Shown piece by piece: positions 45,798 to 57,840 of a stretch of DNA of 64,000 bases (its first letter is position 1; every line of letters starts with the position of its first letter). A program made the translations under genes and the position numbers. Below the pieces are notes generated by a model. It searched no databases. It was not told where the DNA came from and was given only the letters and a program-made list of their open reading frames with translations. The stretch comes from Gnetum montanum. Lineage: Eukaryota > Streptophyta > Gnetopsida > Gnetales > Gnetaceae. The stretch spans positions 721,483 to 785,482 of the forward strand of contig MNCI01010443.1 in NCBI GenBank assembly GCA_015680685.1, read 5' to 3'.

Positions 45798-45895
45798 GTG
45801 CTTGGGATGATGCTAGTTGTATCTCCATAATCAACATGCACCTGATGTATTTTAAATTTTCCTATACATATGGTTATGAACAAAAGGGTTGTAGT
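45798..45895 (-). pseudogene. Protease of copy 1d, second fragment
   Basis: This 98-bp piece aligns with B at about 39980-40060 (atcaacatgcacctgatgtattttaaatt against atcgacatgcatcctatgtatcttaaatt). It lies between element B and the solo LTR. Confidence 0.7.
45891..45895. repeat. Target-site duplication gtagt, left copy
   Basis: gtagt at 45891-45895 and again at 47549-47553 directly bound the solo LTR. Confidence 0.9.
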
Positions 45896-47548
45896 TGTAC
45901 TAACCTAAATCGTCAGTGTAAAGCTGGAAGGGAAACAGATACTGAGAGATCATTGGATAGCCATAGCTGACCCTACCTTGGCTTGAGGGCAAGCTGGAAA
46001 AGGGAACAAAGGCAGAGTGCCTTGGATGGTTTGCATGCAAATCAACCAAGGACTTCCTCGAGCATAAGCTACGGCTAGCGCTGGGGTTATCGTAAACAGG
46101 ATGTAAACAAAATGTAAACAATGATACAAAATGTAAATAAAGTGTACGTGAATAGAATTATATTGCAAACAAAGCATAAACTAAAGTAAATAATGTAAAT
46201 AGGAGGAAATGCTGAAACTGTATTGTATTATTTTTAAAAAAATGTGCACTGGTCAAAGCGTAGTTGCACAAGTGTGAATGGCAAGTCAGACGCCTAGCCC
46301 GAGAAAGATATGGCACGATGATGTGATGATGAAATGGAATGAACATGAGAAGAATTTGGAAGCCAAAAATCGAATGTGCCAAGTGCTCAAGGATTGCAAG
46401 TTCTGTCCTCCTTCAGAATTTCCAATCTCTCCAATCTTTGCCTCTTTCTCTTCCTTCTCTCTTTCTTCTTTTTCTTTTCTTCTCTTTTGCCTCCCCAAAT
46501 TTGTGTGAATTGATGGGGTATTTATAAGGTTGGGCTAGGGTTTTAGCTAGGGTTTGCTTTGACCAGGTTTAATGTATTTGTGTTGGATAGTTGTACACAA
46601 GTTGGATGTGTGTTGGCAATTGCATACTTTGACCAGGTTCAATGTATTTTACAACTTGTGGGTCATTCCAACGCATAAAAAAAATACAAATTAGAAATAC
46701 AAGCCCTCAAGCGATAAAAAAAACTTAAAAAAATTAAAAAAGATTAGCTCCAACTTTGGCCCGCTTGGAAAATTTATATTTCTTTTTCTTCTTTTTGCTG
46801 AATATTTGGCCTGATTTTGCATGGGCTTTCATATCCCTTTGCCATTTTATAGATTTCTTGAAAAAGAAAATCAAGAAGTATTAACACCGCCTCGCTTGTT
46901 TAGCATCCAACGTGACTTGCAGTGTGACCTATAGTGTGACCTCCAAAACTTGCAATTTTGGGCTGAAATCTGGAATTTCTAAAGGCTGGGACCCATAGTT
47001 ATCAATAGTGGACCTTGAGGATGACTTACACCCTTAAAATCAAGTTATTTTGGCTCATTTTTGGGGCTCTAAAAATTGGTGACATTGATCCTTATGCTGT
47101 GCAGCGTTTGAAAAAGTAACCCCAGCATCACCAAGCCAAAATGGCACATTTGAGACCCAAATCTTGATTTTTTGGAGGCTAGGAGCTACTGAGGACCTTG
47201 GTGAAGGTCATGGGGGGGTCCTTGTGCTTGATTTTGGCCTATTTGAACTCAATTTCGAGGCTCCAAAATTTGGTGACGCTGATCCTTACGCTGTGCAGCA
47301 TCTAAAAAAGTAACCAAAGTGTACTTAGCCAAAACCAAACATTTTGAACCTGAAACTTTTGATTCTAGATACTGGAAGTTGGTGCAGTCACCTGTGGGCC
47401 CCATGGGGACCTTGCTTGTTGAATCATGGGCCATCGGGGGCTATTTTAGAGGCCTCCAAGTTTGGTCACGCTGTACTCATGTTGGGCAGCAGCATGACTT
47501 AGCTTGATTCTTGTCTGAAAGTGCTAGGCCAAAATTAGTGGTGTTTCA
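45896..47548 (-). mobile_element. Solo LTR of family 1
   Basis: TGTACTAACC...TGGTGTTTCA on plus, 1.65 kb, flanked by a perfect 5-bp duplication with no internal element sequence. Minus TATA at 46519-46526. Repeated U3 units of about 187 bp (about 46960-47500) with 'gtgaccttgatccttacgctgtgcagc'. It results from LTR-LTR recombination that removed the body of an inserted element. It splits the protease of 1d a second time. Confidence 0.9.
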
Positions 47549-47750
47549 GTAGTTACTTCACCATTTTGGGATTAACCTTAATTTCACTATTGCAAAATAT
47601 AGGGTGCATTAACTTCATCTCCTTTGGTAAGGGAGGAACCATCATTGCATGAATGAATTCCTTGTTAGTGGGGATATCCTCACTAACGAGGATGGAAGTC
47701 AACATTTTGACTTATGCCTCACGATGTATGGAGGAAGTTAGGATTAGGTC
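47549..47750 (-). pseudogene. Protease of copy 1d, third fragment (N-terminal part)
   Basis: Continues the protease after the solo LTR. 'ggggatatcctcactaacgaggatggaagtcaacatt' (47671-47707) matches 'ggaaggtcttcactaacatggattgaagtcaacata' of B (40171-40208). Confidence 0.7.
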
Positions 47751-50460
47751 ATACAAGCTTAGAGTTATGTTTTTTTACTTGAGAGATTTCTTGACTTGGT
47801 CCATTGTACTAAGGAAGTTTTTATTGTTGGTCATGGACTTGTTGCCTAAATTGTGCTTTACTTTCTCCATGAGCTCCAAAATGCACACTTTGACCCTATG
47901 TTGTGTTTGTTGGATCTTTTCTTCATTGTTCTAGTTATGGGCTTTGTTGTCCTCCTATGGCTTGTTGGTTGGAGTAGGTTGGGCAGAGGAGGTCATGGGT
48001 ATAGCCAGAATGGGAGTGGACTTTGGTAGGTCTACTTCCTTTTGTGCCTTTTTCTGCTTGTCACCCTTGTTATTAGGCTTATGCTTATGCTTCTTCCTTT
48101 GTTTGGTTGAAGTTTTTTGGTTGTTAGCCATTGGTTGTGAGGAAGGGGAAGTAGCATTACCTAGCATAGGAGGTTGTTGTGTAGTTGGTTGGGCTATAGA
48201 AACTTGAGTTATGCTAGGTTGGTGGACCTTGATGATAGAAGGTTCCTTGGGAGGCACTTGTGATGGTTCTCTTATGACAAAGGGGGATCTTAAGCTATGG
48301 GAAACTAAAGAAGCCCTTTCATCATAGAGGGGTACTTGAATCACTAATGGTTCTCTTGTAGGTCTCTAGTCATCATTAATGTTGAATGTTGAAATAACAT
48401 AGGGACTATTATTAGCATTCAACAAGTCTTTGTAGACCTACATTGATTGGTTTTGTGGCTGAACTCGGTTGGAAGCATCTAAGACTAGCTCACCCCTATC
48501 TATCATTCTTTGCAGGTCATCCTTTAGTGTAAGGCAGAAGTCTATGTCATGATCAAGTAGTTTATGATAATGGTAGAAGTGGTCTAGTTTCAAGTATCTA
48601 GGTAATTGAGGATCATCCTTCATTGCCCAAGTAGGTTTCTTGGCTATTTTGCATAACTACTTGTGTTTCTTTCAAGTGTCTTTAGTCACTTTTTTGTGTT
48701 GCATTTAATCAATTTTTAATAATTGATCTAGTAACTTGGATGGTTTCATAGATAAGGTAGTGTATTTAGACCTATTCTTTATTTTGAAGTTAGGTTTGGT
48801 TGTTGTGATGCAGTGGCTCCATAGGTTGATGGTTGTTTATTGCAGTCATTAGTATGGGCCTTGGGTGGATTGGCCTTCAGCCCTTGGTTTGTAGTATTTT
48901 TTTTATCATAGTTGTTATGGTCATGTTGTTTTGTTTGATCTTTTTTTTATATGCTACATAGGCCAAATCATGACGGGCCTTTGTAGCATCTTCTATGTTC
49001 TTAGTTTGCACGAATGCTTAGCTAAGAGATGATTGATCGAGGTAGTAGAGTTTTGAATTGATAAAGTCATTTATTAATTTCTTAAATATGGGTAACAAGT
49101 GGGTTTTAGCTATAGGCTCTAGTATTTTGTTGAGTAGTCCATTCCATCACTAGATGAATTTTTGCATAGGTTCTAGGGGTCCTTGCTTGACCTTCATGAG
49201 TTGGTCAAGTGTTGTGTCAGGCTTTAAGTTATACTTGAAGTAATTGAAAAATTGGGCAACCAAGTCCTCAAAACAAGATATGGGCCCCTAGGTAATTTAT
49301 GATATCAATCAAGTGCTTTTCTAGTTAAGGAAATAGGGAAAATCCTCATGATGGTATGAGGCCATGGCTGCAAGAGTAAGCATTTGGATCGAAACGTAAT
49401 AAGGTGAGCATTAGGATCACCTTCGCCATTGTATTTGCTAAATTAGGGAATAGTGACACCAAGAGTAAGTGTTAAGAATGAAAATACAAGACTTATGGGA
49501 TTATCCTAGTAGAAATACATAATCTTGATAGTCTATAAGGTAGAGGCTTTAAGCCTTTTCAACTTCTCTATTAGGTCCTGGATCATCTGAAAGGCTTGAT
49601 CTAGGTCCTGTGATGGCCTTGTTGGCTGTGGGGTTTGTACATAAGGATGTGGTGTTTGTTGTGAGGATTATGGATTTGCTATGGGTTTCATGATATAAGG
49701 AAGTGGTTACGTTATGGTTATGGATTGTGGTCCAAACAAGGAAAAGGATGTTTGTGCTAGTACTTGAGGCACAAATGGGACAAATAGGGTGTGTGACCCT
49801 TGAGTTTCTTAGGGTTCCATGGTGGGCTCCACATGGGTAATTAATGGATTTATGATGGTAAAAATCACCATTGATGATTGTGTAGATTGAGGTCATGTGG
49901 AAAATGGCATAGATGGATTATGGATCATAGTTTGTCGCATCGATTAAGTTTGATGTGTGGCTATGACTAGTGTGTGATCAACTATGGAAGATGGCTTAGT
50001 GGCCTTAAGGGTTGCTTATTGGAACAAACCCCTGAAGATTTTTTCAGGCTTTAATTCTACCCTAAATGCATCCTCCTCTTTCTATTATTCCTTGGAGCTA
50101 TGTTTTTCATCTTCTTCCTCCATCTTAACCAATTGGGCTAGTATACCCAAATAGATATCAAATAGAGGTATTTGGTCATAGGGGGAAGGGATGTACTCCT
50201 TACTATTATGGTGGATAAGTTTGAACTCTCCTTTGGCTTTTTCTTTCAAATGTGAAATTAGCATGCCAACCTATATTTTGGCACAAATGATGTTATATCA
50301 GTCTTCATTTATGATTGAAAAATTAGGACTTGTTCCCCTAACCATTAAAGATTACCTACATTTTATGATAGCAAGGTCTTTGAACCCTCATGGCTTATTG
50401 GCTAGGACCTTCGCTAGTGAAGGTGAGGGGTAACTTTGTAGATTGTTGGAAAGACATGGC
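47751..50460 (-). pseudogene. gag: Gag polyprotein, copy 1d (broken)
   Basis: Co-linear with gag of B. On minus the N-terminal block (NIICAKI, EFKLIHHNSKEYIPSPYD) is near 50330-50160. An acidic block follows, then a Gln/Thr-rich region (49896-49549), the capsid-like domain (about 49400-49090, with stops), a Lys-rich linker (48126-48040), and a zinc-knuckle segment with HYHKLLDHDIDFC (48570-48530; first Cys replaced by His) and DLQRMIDRGELVLDASN. A 129-residue proline-rich open frame lies at 48344-47955. Stops mostly TAG. The orientation and order show this is the 5' half of the same copy as 22920-26362. Confidence 0.75.
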
Positions 50461-51509
50461 TATGGTGTTGAGAATGGCTTAAAATAAGGCTATAAATGAT
50501 AAAATTGAAGTAAATTTTAGCAAATGGAATTCAAAAATGTTTAAGGAAAATAAAAAAGGCTAAAAATAATGGGCTTACCAAAATTAGTAAGTAGGGGGAT
50601 AAGAAGGATTTACCCCTTTACTAGAAATGGAAAGCTGAAAAGGTTGGTAATAAGCCTTATCTTAGCTACCAATGATGATGATGGGGAGAAGGCTAAAAAT
50701 AAAAGTGGCAAGTTTGGTTTTTCCATTGAAACTTGGTTTTGGTAGGCTACCAATTTTCTTAGCTTGAAAAAATGGGGGAAAGCAAATTTTCAGAAGTTTG
50801 GTAATTCTCAAAAGGGCTTCACCAAAAACTTAAAAAGTTGAAAAAAATTGAAATTGGTAGCAAAAAGAAAAGGTTAAATGTTTCAATGTTGGCTTTGGGG
50901 CTGAAAAATTGATAGCAACTACCCTGAAAAATCACCACCCAACCACCTGCAACTTTCATGTTACAGTTTTGGTCACTAAGGGGGGCGGGTGTTGGGGTGC
51001 AGAGGAAAGGGGGAATGAGATGATAGGAATCTGAAATCTCCTACCCTAATGTTGATGAGGGTGAAGGTTGAAAAATCAAAGTGGAAAGTTGGTATTTTGC
51101 ACTAAGAATTTAGGTTTTGCAAGTTTCCATTTTTCTCAACTTGGAAAAATGGGGGGATAGCAAAGTTTGGTAGTTTTTGGAAGGGTTATACCACCAAATT
51201 TAGAAGTTGAAAAAGATTGAAATTAGTAGCAAAAAGAAAAGGGAAAATGTTTTAGCCCTAGCTTTGGGGCTAAAAAAATTCATAACAGTTATTATGAAAA
51301 GTCATCACCTAACCACCTACAGCTTCCATGCTATAGTTTTGCTCACAAGGGGAGGGATGGGGGCGGGGGAGAAGACTAGCATTGGTTCTTCAAATTATTG
51401 GCTATGAGAAATCAAAGAAAAGCTTGCAAATGGAAATTTTGGTAATGGAGAAGAATAGATTTGGTCACAAAATTTGGGCGAAGGCCCTCTTTCTAATACC
51501 AAGAAAAAC
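50461..51509 (-). other. 5' leader of copy 1d with a ~370-bp duplication and primer-binding site
   Basis: Contains two related segments (about 50690-50990 and 51060-51365). Both run from 'aagtttggttttt..ttgaaa' through 'gttgaaaaa(g)attgaaattggtagcaaaaag' and 'caccacccaaccacctgcaactttcatg' to a ggggggcggg/gggagggatgggggcggggg stretch. At 51485-51498 the plus strand ccctctttctaatacca is a decayed primer site. No gene. Confidence 0.55.
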
Positions 51510-52960
51510 TATTATGATTAAAAAATTCAGTCATTGGAAAAAAATCTAAGGGGATCTAGTGCATAGTAGTTCCTCAATCCATAAATCTCCATGGCCTTTG
51601 CAAAAAAATGAGATTCGAGGTACCTTGGCTAGTTTGGTAGATCAACCAAGGACTTGGGGGATTTGCAAAACAATGTAATGAAATGAAATGTAAAAACTAA
51701 TAATAGATCTAAATAATGCACAAAAAATAAACAAATATATTTTGCACACAAAACCATAAACTTAAAACTTTATTGAGAAAAAATAAAGAATAAGTTAGAG
51801 AAATGTGTACGAATGTGCTTGAATGGGTAGTAGGGGGTTCACTTGGATGCAAGTTTAGGGTTGATGCTATCAACTTCATGATTTGAATGTCCTACCACTC
51901 CCAATGCTATCAAACCTCTGGTGCTGCAATCTTAGATCTACAACGTTGACTACTGTTGGGGGTGAGAAAAGTAAAAAATTTAAATGCTAAATTACTCTAT
52001 GCTGGGGTTTGGGAATCCTAGAAATGCAACATTAACACACAAAATCCACAAGTTTCAAGGCTATGATACTTCCATGATGGGGTTTAAGAGAATGCAGACA
52101 TAGGATATTGCAAGAACTCTTAAGTGCTTGAGAATTCCCTAGTGTGGAATCATATAAAATTTTAAATTAAGTGTCAGGCTAAAATTATTTGCTTGTGTAA
52201 AAATTACTGAACCATGTGAAGTATTGGTTATAAAATGGCTATGATTTGGGTGTAAAATGGTCGCCAAATTTTTTCCTCGTTTAAGTAAGATGGGTGCCCA
52301 AATTTGGGAGGTTATTATGCATAGTAAGTGCCTTCCTCCATGGTTATTTTGTTTACTATAAATAGTAATTGGGGCACACCCTCCACACTCGACATGAATC
52401 TTTCATGTTGAGCTCTCCACCATGTTTGCTAAGGTGGTTGGTTAATGTTGAAGTGCATGAAGTGATGAATTTTGGCTTTTGTGACTTCCACACTAGGGGA
52501 TGTAATTTTTAACACTGGGGTAAAGACTCTATGCTAGGGAAAAACTTCCATGCTGATGGAGGAAGGTTTCTAGGCTATGCATGTAGTCTCCACACTAAAG
52601 GGAGAAAGTTTCCAAAACCCCCACTCTTCCATGATGGGGGTATGGGATATTTACTCTCTGGCATGTCTTTCTATCATAGAAGAGTTTATACCCTCAATAG
52701 AACCCATCAAATTTCCATTTTTGGCATTTCAGATGGAATTTTTGATCCTCCTAAGCCAAAATATAGATGGTAGGTGACTTTTCTCACTTGGGGAATTAGG
52801 TTTTGACCACTTATGTGGCATTTTTTAATTTCAAATGTATAAAGTATCTAAAATTACCCACTATGGATTACAATCTTCACATTTACAATGAAGTTTTTCC
52901 TTGCGAAAGATACATGATAAAAATTGGCTATAACATGCAAATTTCTTTGGTGGTGTTTCA
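51510..52960 (-). mobile_element. 5' LTR of family-1 copy 1d
   Basis: Starts near TATTATG at 51510 after the primer site and ends GGTGGTGTTTCA at 52960, about 1.45 kb. The right end is the family-1 terminus. Immediately beyond, gag of family-2 copy 2b begins mid-gene, so 1d was inserted there. A possible minus TATA lies near 52352 (ctataaatagt). It is the most diverged family-1 LTR here, so the left edge is approximate. The copy's 3' end is missing on the left (truncated near 22.9 kb). Confidence 0.65.
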
Positions 52961-54200
52961 CCTTGATGTAGTAATAGACAGATATTATTCACTATTACAT
53001 AGATGCCCAGGCCATGGATTCTCATAAAAGGAATAGCTTAGGCACATTGATGGGCTTCAAAGTAAAACTAGAGAGACTCTTGGAGTTTATTCCCAAGGGA
53101 GATTATTAGAATTGACCATCCATTACATTCAAAGACTAATCAAGCAAGTGGCAAAGGAGGAAGGTGAGCTACAAAAAAGAGAGTTAGGTAAAGAGTACAA
53201 TAGAGATCTATTGATCAGAAAAAGAGATGCACAAGTGTATGAGATACAAGAGGAAGAAACCATCGATCAAGCAATCTGAAAGGAGACCCTATAGCTTTAA
53301 AATTCTATCACTAATATAACAGCACAAGTAGGGAAGTTGTGCGATTCAATCAATGAGAAAGTCACAAACTCTTAGAAAATTATGGAGGAAAGAATAAAGT
53401 AGGCCTTCGAAAAAGTTAAAGACAAGAGGAAGAAGAAGAAGTTTGGACACAAAGGCAAAGTTTCTTCAGTGGCTTAGTGCTTTGACACCAGCTCTATGGA
53501 TGAGGAAGGTTACATTGTGTCATTATGAACATCCCAAGGGATGTTACCTAGTCATGGTACATCTACAAGAAATAGGGGCAGATGCACTCAATCCTAAATT
53601 TATTAAAAAATAGATGCCCAAACGGTTACCTTATCCTCAAGGTAATTATTGACAGAATCTTAAATTAACGTACTATCCTAGTGAAGCTTTGTTGTAGTTG
53701 CAGGAGTGTTATTATTAGTAGTTGAAACAAGTCCAATTATGGGCCATGCCACCACCATGTCAATAGTATCCTTATAGCCAACTTGATCCTTATGGATACT
53801 ATGTCCAATGTCTTGTATAACTTGGTAAGGTAGTTGTTCAAACCCCATAGTACTATCCAACAAAGTACCATAGATCAATGCCATCAAGGATTGCTTCCAA
53901 CTCATATCTACATTTGACAATAGTTGGTCATTCTACCCAACACCTAAATCCTTTTCTACTAGTGTCACCTCTTGTTATGTAGGGGGAATTTCCATCACAA
54001 CCCCAATAGAAGAGTGCTACAAGGGTAGTTAATAGACATGAGGGGATGGTTACTTATGAGTCTCAAGCTAGGAAATGACCATTTTTTAGAACAAGTCCAA
54101 AAAGGACTCAATGAATGGGAAACAAATATAATTTCACCCCATCTACACCAAGTCCTTTTCAATTACACAAGGTTCCAACTCATCAATTTCAAATGTCACC
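52961..54200 (+). pseudogene. gag: Gag of family-2 copy 2b, C-terminal part (broken)
   Basis: Begins mid-domain with ccttgatgtagtaatagacagatattattca, which aligns with the 2a gag near 14885-14905 (DLDRYYALLNKCLGH in 2a, VIDRYYSLLHRCPGH here). Then IDGLQSKTRETLG is readable, and a Lys/Glu-rich tail (about 53160-53460). A Tyr/Gln/Pro-rich part follows (53620-53900). The N-terminal half should be left of the copy 1d insertion and is not in the window. Many stops. Confidence 0.6.
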
Positions 54201-54700
54201 ACTAGCATGCTCACTCAAACCATAACTCATTGGATTAAGGTAGGGGCTCGCCCACATAAGATAATTGATCTAGGAATTCCTTTGGTTTATCTCCAAATGT
54301 CAAGACAAAAACTATGCAAATCTCTACTAGATTTTGGGTTTGGAGTGAATCTAATATCTAAAGACATGTCTTAGGCATAAGACCTACCACCACTAAAGAA
54401 AAGCAACATTCGCTTGTATCTTGCAAACCAATCAATCATAGTTCTACTTGGACAAGTGGATGACATGATAACTACCATCAGTGGTTGGTATTATCCTATT
54501 GAGTTTCTAGTAATCCATTTGGGGAAAAATAAGGAAGAATTTCTAATTATCATGGAAAGATCTTGGCTTAGCATCATGGATGCTAAGCTGGGAATTCATG
54601 ATTTGTCTTTGAAAATTTCCAAGGAAGATATGGCCAAAATCATATAGAGACAAAGAGTTTCATGTGTCACATATACCGATAATGGGTGGAATTGCATGCA
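54201..54700 (+). pseudogene. Aspartic protease, copy 2b (broken)
   Basis: Near 54320-54360 the plus frame encodes LLDFGFGVNLIS, the place of LLDTGASVNLIP in plant gypsy proteases, with the second active-site residue changed (D-F-G). YLANQSI follows. Then WYYPIEFLVI and the C-terminal motif IIMERSWLSIMDAKLGIHD, matching (G)RP(F/W)L....A..D...G. Stops at about 54376 and 54647. It would process the polyprotein. Confidence 0.65.
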
Positions 54701-54999
54701 AATAATCTGGGCCATTAAATGAAAGGACACTAAGGCATGCAATCAATCTGTAGAAATAAGATGTGTGCAAAATTATCTATATGCAATAGCCATCTAAAAA
54801 GAGGACACCTAGTGGCTAATTACAAGTGAAGAAATTCAATCCAACAAGTACATGAAATTGGAAGAAAAAATCACTAGTACCTATGTTGCAAAAATAGACA
54901 AGTTAGAGTAGCTCAAAAAAAGACACTTCTACCCTCACAATATTCAAGAAGAAGAAATAGACTAGGAACACCTAGATATCCCAGACATAATGGAACCAA

Positions 55000-56080
55000 A
55001 ATTGTTAGAAATAAAAGTCCTATTGATAAGGTTAGAATATACATTTCTAAACAACAAGAAGTTGGTGATTATTAATGCCAACCTAAACAAAGAACAAGAA
55101 ATAAAACTATTAGAAGTGCTCAATAGATGGCCTACAATGTTTGTATGGTCTTATGATGAGGTCATGTGAATTAATCCATGAATTAGTCAACACCTAATCT
55201 ACACTGATCCTATAGTCAAACCAAAATGTGAACCTCAAAAAAGGCTTAATCCTAAATTCAAGGAAGTAGTCAATAAGAATTGGAAAAGTTGCTAAAGGTA
55301 GAATTCATCTATTTCATCATGGATAGTAAATGGATTAGTCCTTTGGTGATCGTTACAAAGAAGGGAGGCAAATGGCATGTCTACATTGACTTCCAAATGT
55401 TGAACTCAATGATGTTTAAGGATCATTTTCCCTTGCCATTTGTTAATCAGGTCCTAGACACAATTTTAGGACATGAGTACTATAGTTTTCTTGAAGGGTA
55501 AAACAGATACAATCAAATCCACATTACACCTGAAGACCAAGAGAAAATGACATTCACCAGTCCATGGGGAATGTTTTCTTATAGAAAAATGCCTTTCTAT
55601 CTTTACAATGCACCAAAAACTTTTTAGAGACTAGTCCTAAGTATTTTTCAAAAGCAAATAGGTAATGGTGTTGAAGTTTTCATGTATGATTTTTCCACAT
55701 ATGGGCTAGATTTCAAACAAGCATTGGACTAGTTGAAGAAAATACTTAACAGATGTGTTGAAACCAATTTAAAGCTCAATTGGTAGAAGAGCCATCTCAT
55801 GATCTAAAAAGGCATAGTACTAGGACATAAAATCTCCCAGAAGGATATTGAGGTAGATCTCAAAAAGATTAGAGTCTTCCAAAATATCACTCAATGGCCA
55901 TAGACAATAAAAGCCTTTTTAGGCCATATGGGATACTATCGCAAATTGATTGAAAATTTTTTAAAGATAGCCAAACTACTTGTAGACCTCATAAAGGAGG
56001 ATGCATCCTTTAAGTGGACTGACTCATGTGAAAAGGAATTTGAAGCCCTGAAGTAGAAGTTAGTTGGGACACTAATCCTT
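55000..56080 (+). pseudogene. Reverse transcriptase, copy 2b (broken)
   Basis: Readable order: VEFIYFIMDSKWISPLVIVT and KGGKWHVYIDFQMLNSM (55300-55410), FKDHFPLPFVNQVLDTILGH then YYSFLEG (55417-55500; the usual first catalytic residue in FLDG is Glu here). TFTSPWGMFSYRKMPFYLYN follows. At about 55680-55710 the catalytic block reads VFMYDFSTYG where relatives have VYMDDFSVYG, so the first Asp of the pair is Tyr. Stops at 55501, 55625 and later are mainly TAG. Both substitutions make it inactive. No second RNase H follows downstream, so this is not Tat. The exact gypsy lineage is unsettled. Confidence 0.8.
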
Positions 56081-56620
56081 CAAGCTCTAGATTGATCAAA
56101 GCTTTTCATATCATGATTGATGCCTCTAACTATGCACTTGGTGTAGTACTGACACAACTTGATGATCAGAAGATACCATACTACATACACTATGCTAGCA
56201 GGAGCATCATTGAAGCACAACTAAATTACACCACAATTGAAAATGAGATGATGGCTGTGGTGTATGCACTTGAGAAATTTAGACATTATGTGCTTGGTTA
56301 CCAAATCTATGTCCACACTGATCATAGTTCCATCTGATTTCTGATGAACAAGACAATAATTAGTCTTAGAGTTATAAGAAGGTTGTGATTCTTCAAGAGT
56401 TTGACATTACAATGATTGATAAGAAAAGAATAAAAAACATAGTAGCTGATCACTTATCAAGGTTGAAATGGGATTCAGACAACCAAGTGGAACCTTTTCC
56501 AAAGCAATTTATTTATGAGAACCCATTTATTAGATTAATCAAGGCTATAGATTCAACAGGGAAGCCATGGATTGCAAAGTACCTAATTTATCTCACAACA
56601 TAAGAGCTTCCTACTAACTA
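56081..56620 (+). pseudogene. RNase H, copy 2b (broken)
   Basis: 56092-56337 is open. FHIMIDASNYALGVVLTQLD holds the DAS site, IPYYIHYASRS follows, then YTTIENEMMAVVYALEKFRH (Glu) and VHTDHSSI (Asp). After a stop and shift, 56385-56603 gives LQEFDITMIDKKRIKNIVAD and HLSRL, the normal end of the domain (..N.vADaLSRl). The catalytic residues look retained, but the reading frame is split. Confidence 0.8.
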
Positions 56621-56699
56621 GACTAGAAAATAATGTGAAAAATTCCTTCATAGAGCTAAATGGTATATGAAAATTAATGGCAACTTATATAAGATCTCT

Positions 56700-57840
56700 A
56701 CATATGGGCTTGTTAGATTATGTGTGCCAAATCATGACCAACAAAGAATCTTATAGGATGCCCATGAAGGCCCATGTGGTGGCCATTATGCAGGATGCAA
56801 AATGACACTTAAACTATTGATGGCAGGTTACTTTTGGCCTACTCTTTTTAGAGATGCCCACATGTTCACATAATCTTGTGAACATTGCCAAAGAGATGGA
56901 GTCATGGCTAGATATGAAGGGCCACAACATTAGATATAGTCACTAGAGACTTTTGATATTTGGGGAATTGATTTCATGGGGCTCATTCAACTAATGTCAA
57001 ATAGAAAAGCATATATTATTGCAATTTTGGATTACTACACAAAGTGGGTAGAGGTAGTAGCAGTGAAAGACTGTACAGCAAAAATAGCTACCAAGTCTTT
57101 CAACAACATGTGGTGAACAAGTTTGGAGTACCAAGAATGTTGATATCAAACAATAGAATCCACTTCACTAGTGCTACCTTTAAGAAACTCATGCAACAAC
57201 TTGCAGTTAACCATAAATTAACAACACCAAATCATCCCCAAGTGAATGATCAAGCTAAATTTACTAATTGTGAAATTACTAGAATACTCACTAGGATGGT
57301 TAGTAGGTTTAGATGTGATTGCAGTACAAAATTAAATGATGCTCTATGAGCCTATAGAACATCTTGGAAATTACCTATAGGCTACACCCCATATGAGCTA
57401 GTTTATGACAAGCTGCCAACACTTCCAATCTAGGCAGATCTTCATACTTTAGCTACTACCACTAAACTTGACCTTGATTTGAGTTTAGCCAAAAAGGAAT
57501 GTCTGATGAATCTAAATCTTTTAGATGAGAATTGGCTAGTATCGCTCATGGGTAGTGAAGTCCATAAGCATTACTCCAAACTAAGGCATGATTCACAGAT
57601 AAGGAATGTAACTATAAAATTAAGTGATAAGGTCCTTTATTACAATCCTAGTCATTTTCCCCAAAAGGTAAAGTTTCAGACACTTTGGGAGGGACCATAT
57701 ATTATGCATACCATGTATTCATCTAGTGCCTTACACATTCACCACCCATCTAGCCCACATAATCTTATCCTTGTTAATATCCAACAAGTCAAACCATACT
57801 ATGAACATTCAAAGGAGTCTACCCAACCTATCCACTAGTC
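56700..57840 (+). pseudogene. Integrase, copy 2b (broken)
   Basis: Zinc-binding part AHEGPCGGHYAGCKM and CEHCQRDG (about 56762-56895). Core ETFDIWGIDFMG (first Asp kept). A frameshift near 57105 leads into VNKFGVPRMLISNNRIHF, where the second Asp (ISDNG) is Asn. Then TPNHPQVNDQAKFTN, where the Glu of GQAE is Lys. The C-terminal part is open at 57479-57838, with KVLYYNPSHFPQKVKFQTLW then EGPYIMH, the usual gypsy integrase tail. Two of three catalytic acids are lost. Confidence 0.8.

Noticed and set aside
46286-46508. Overlapping open frames on both strands with charged or hydrophobic runs
   Set aside because: They lie inside the solo LTR and arise from a TTC/GAA-rich tract.
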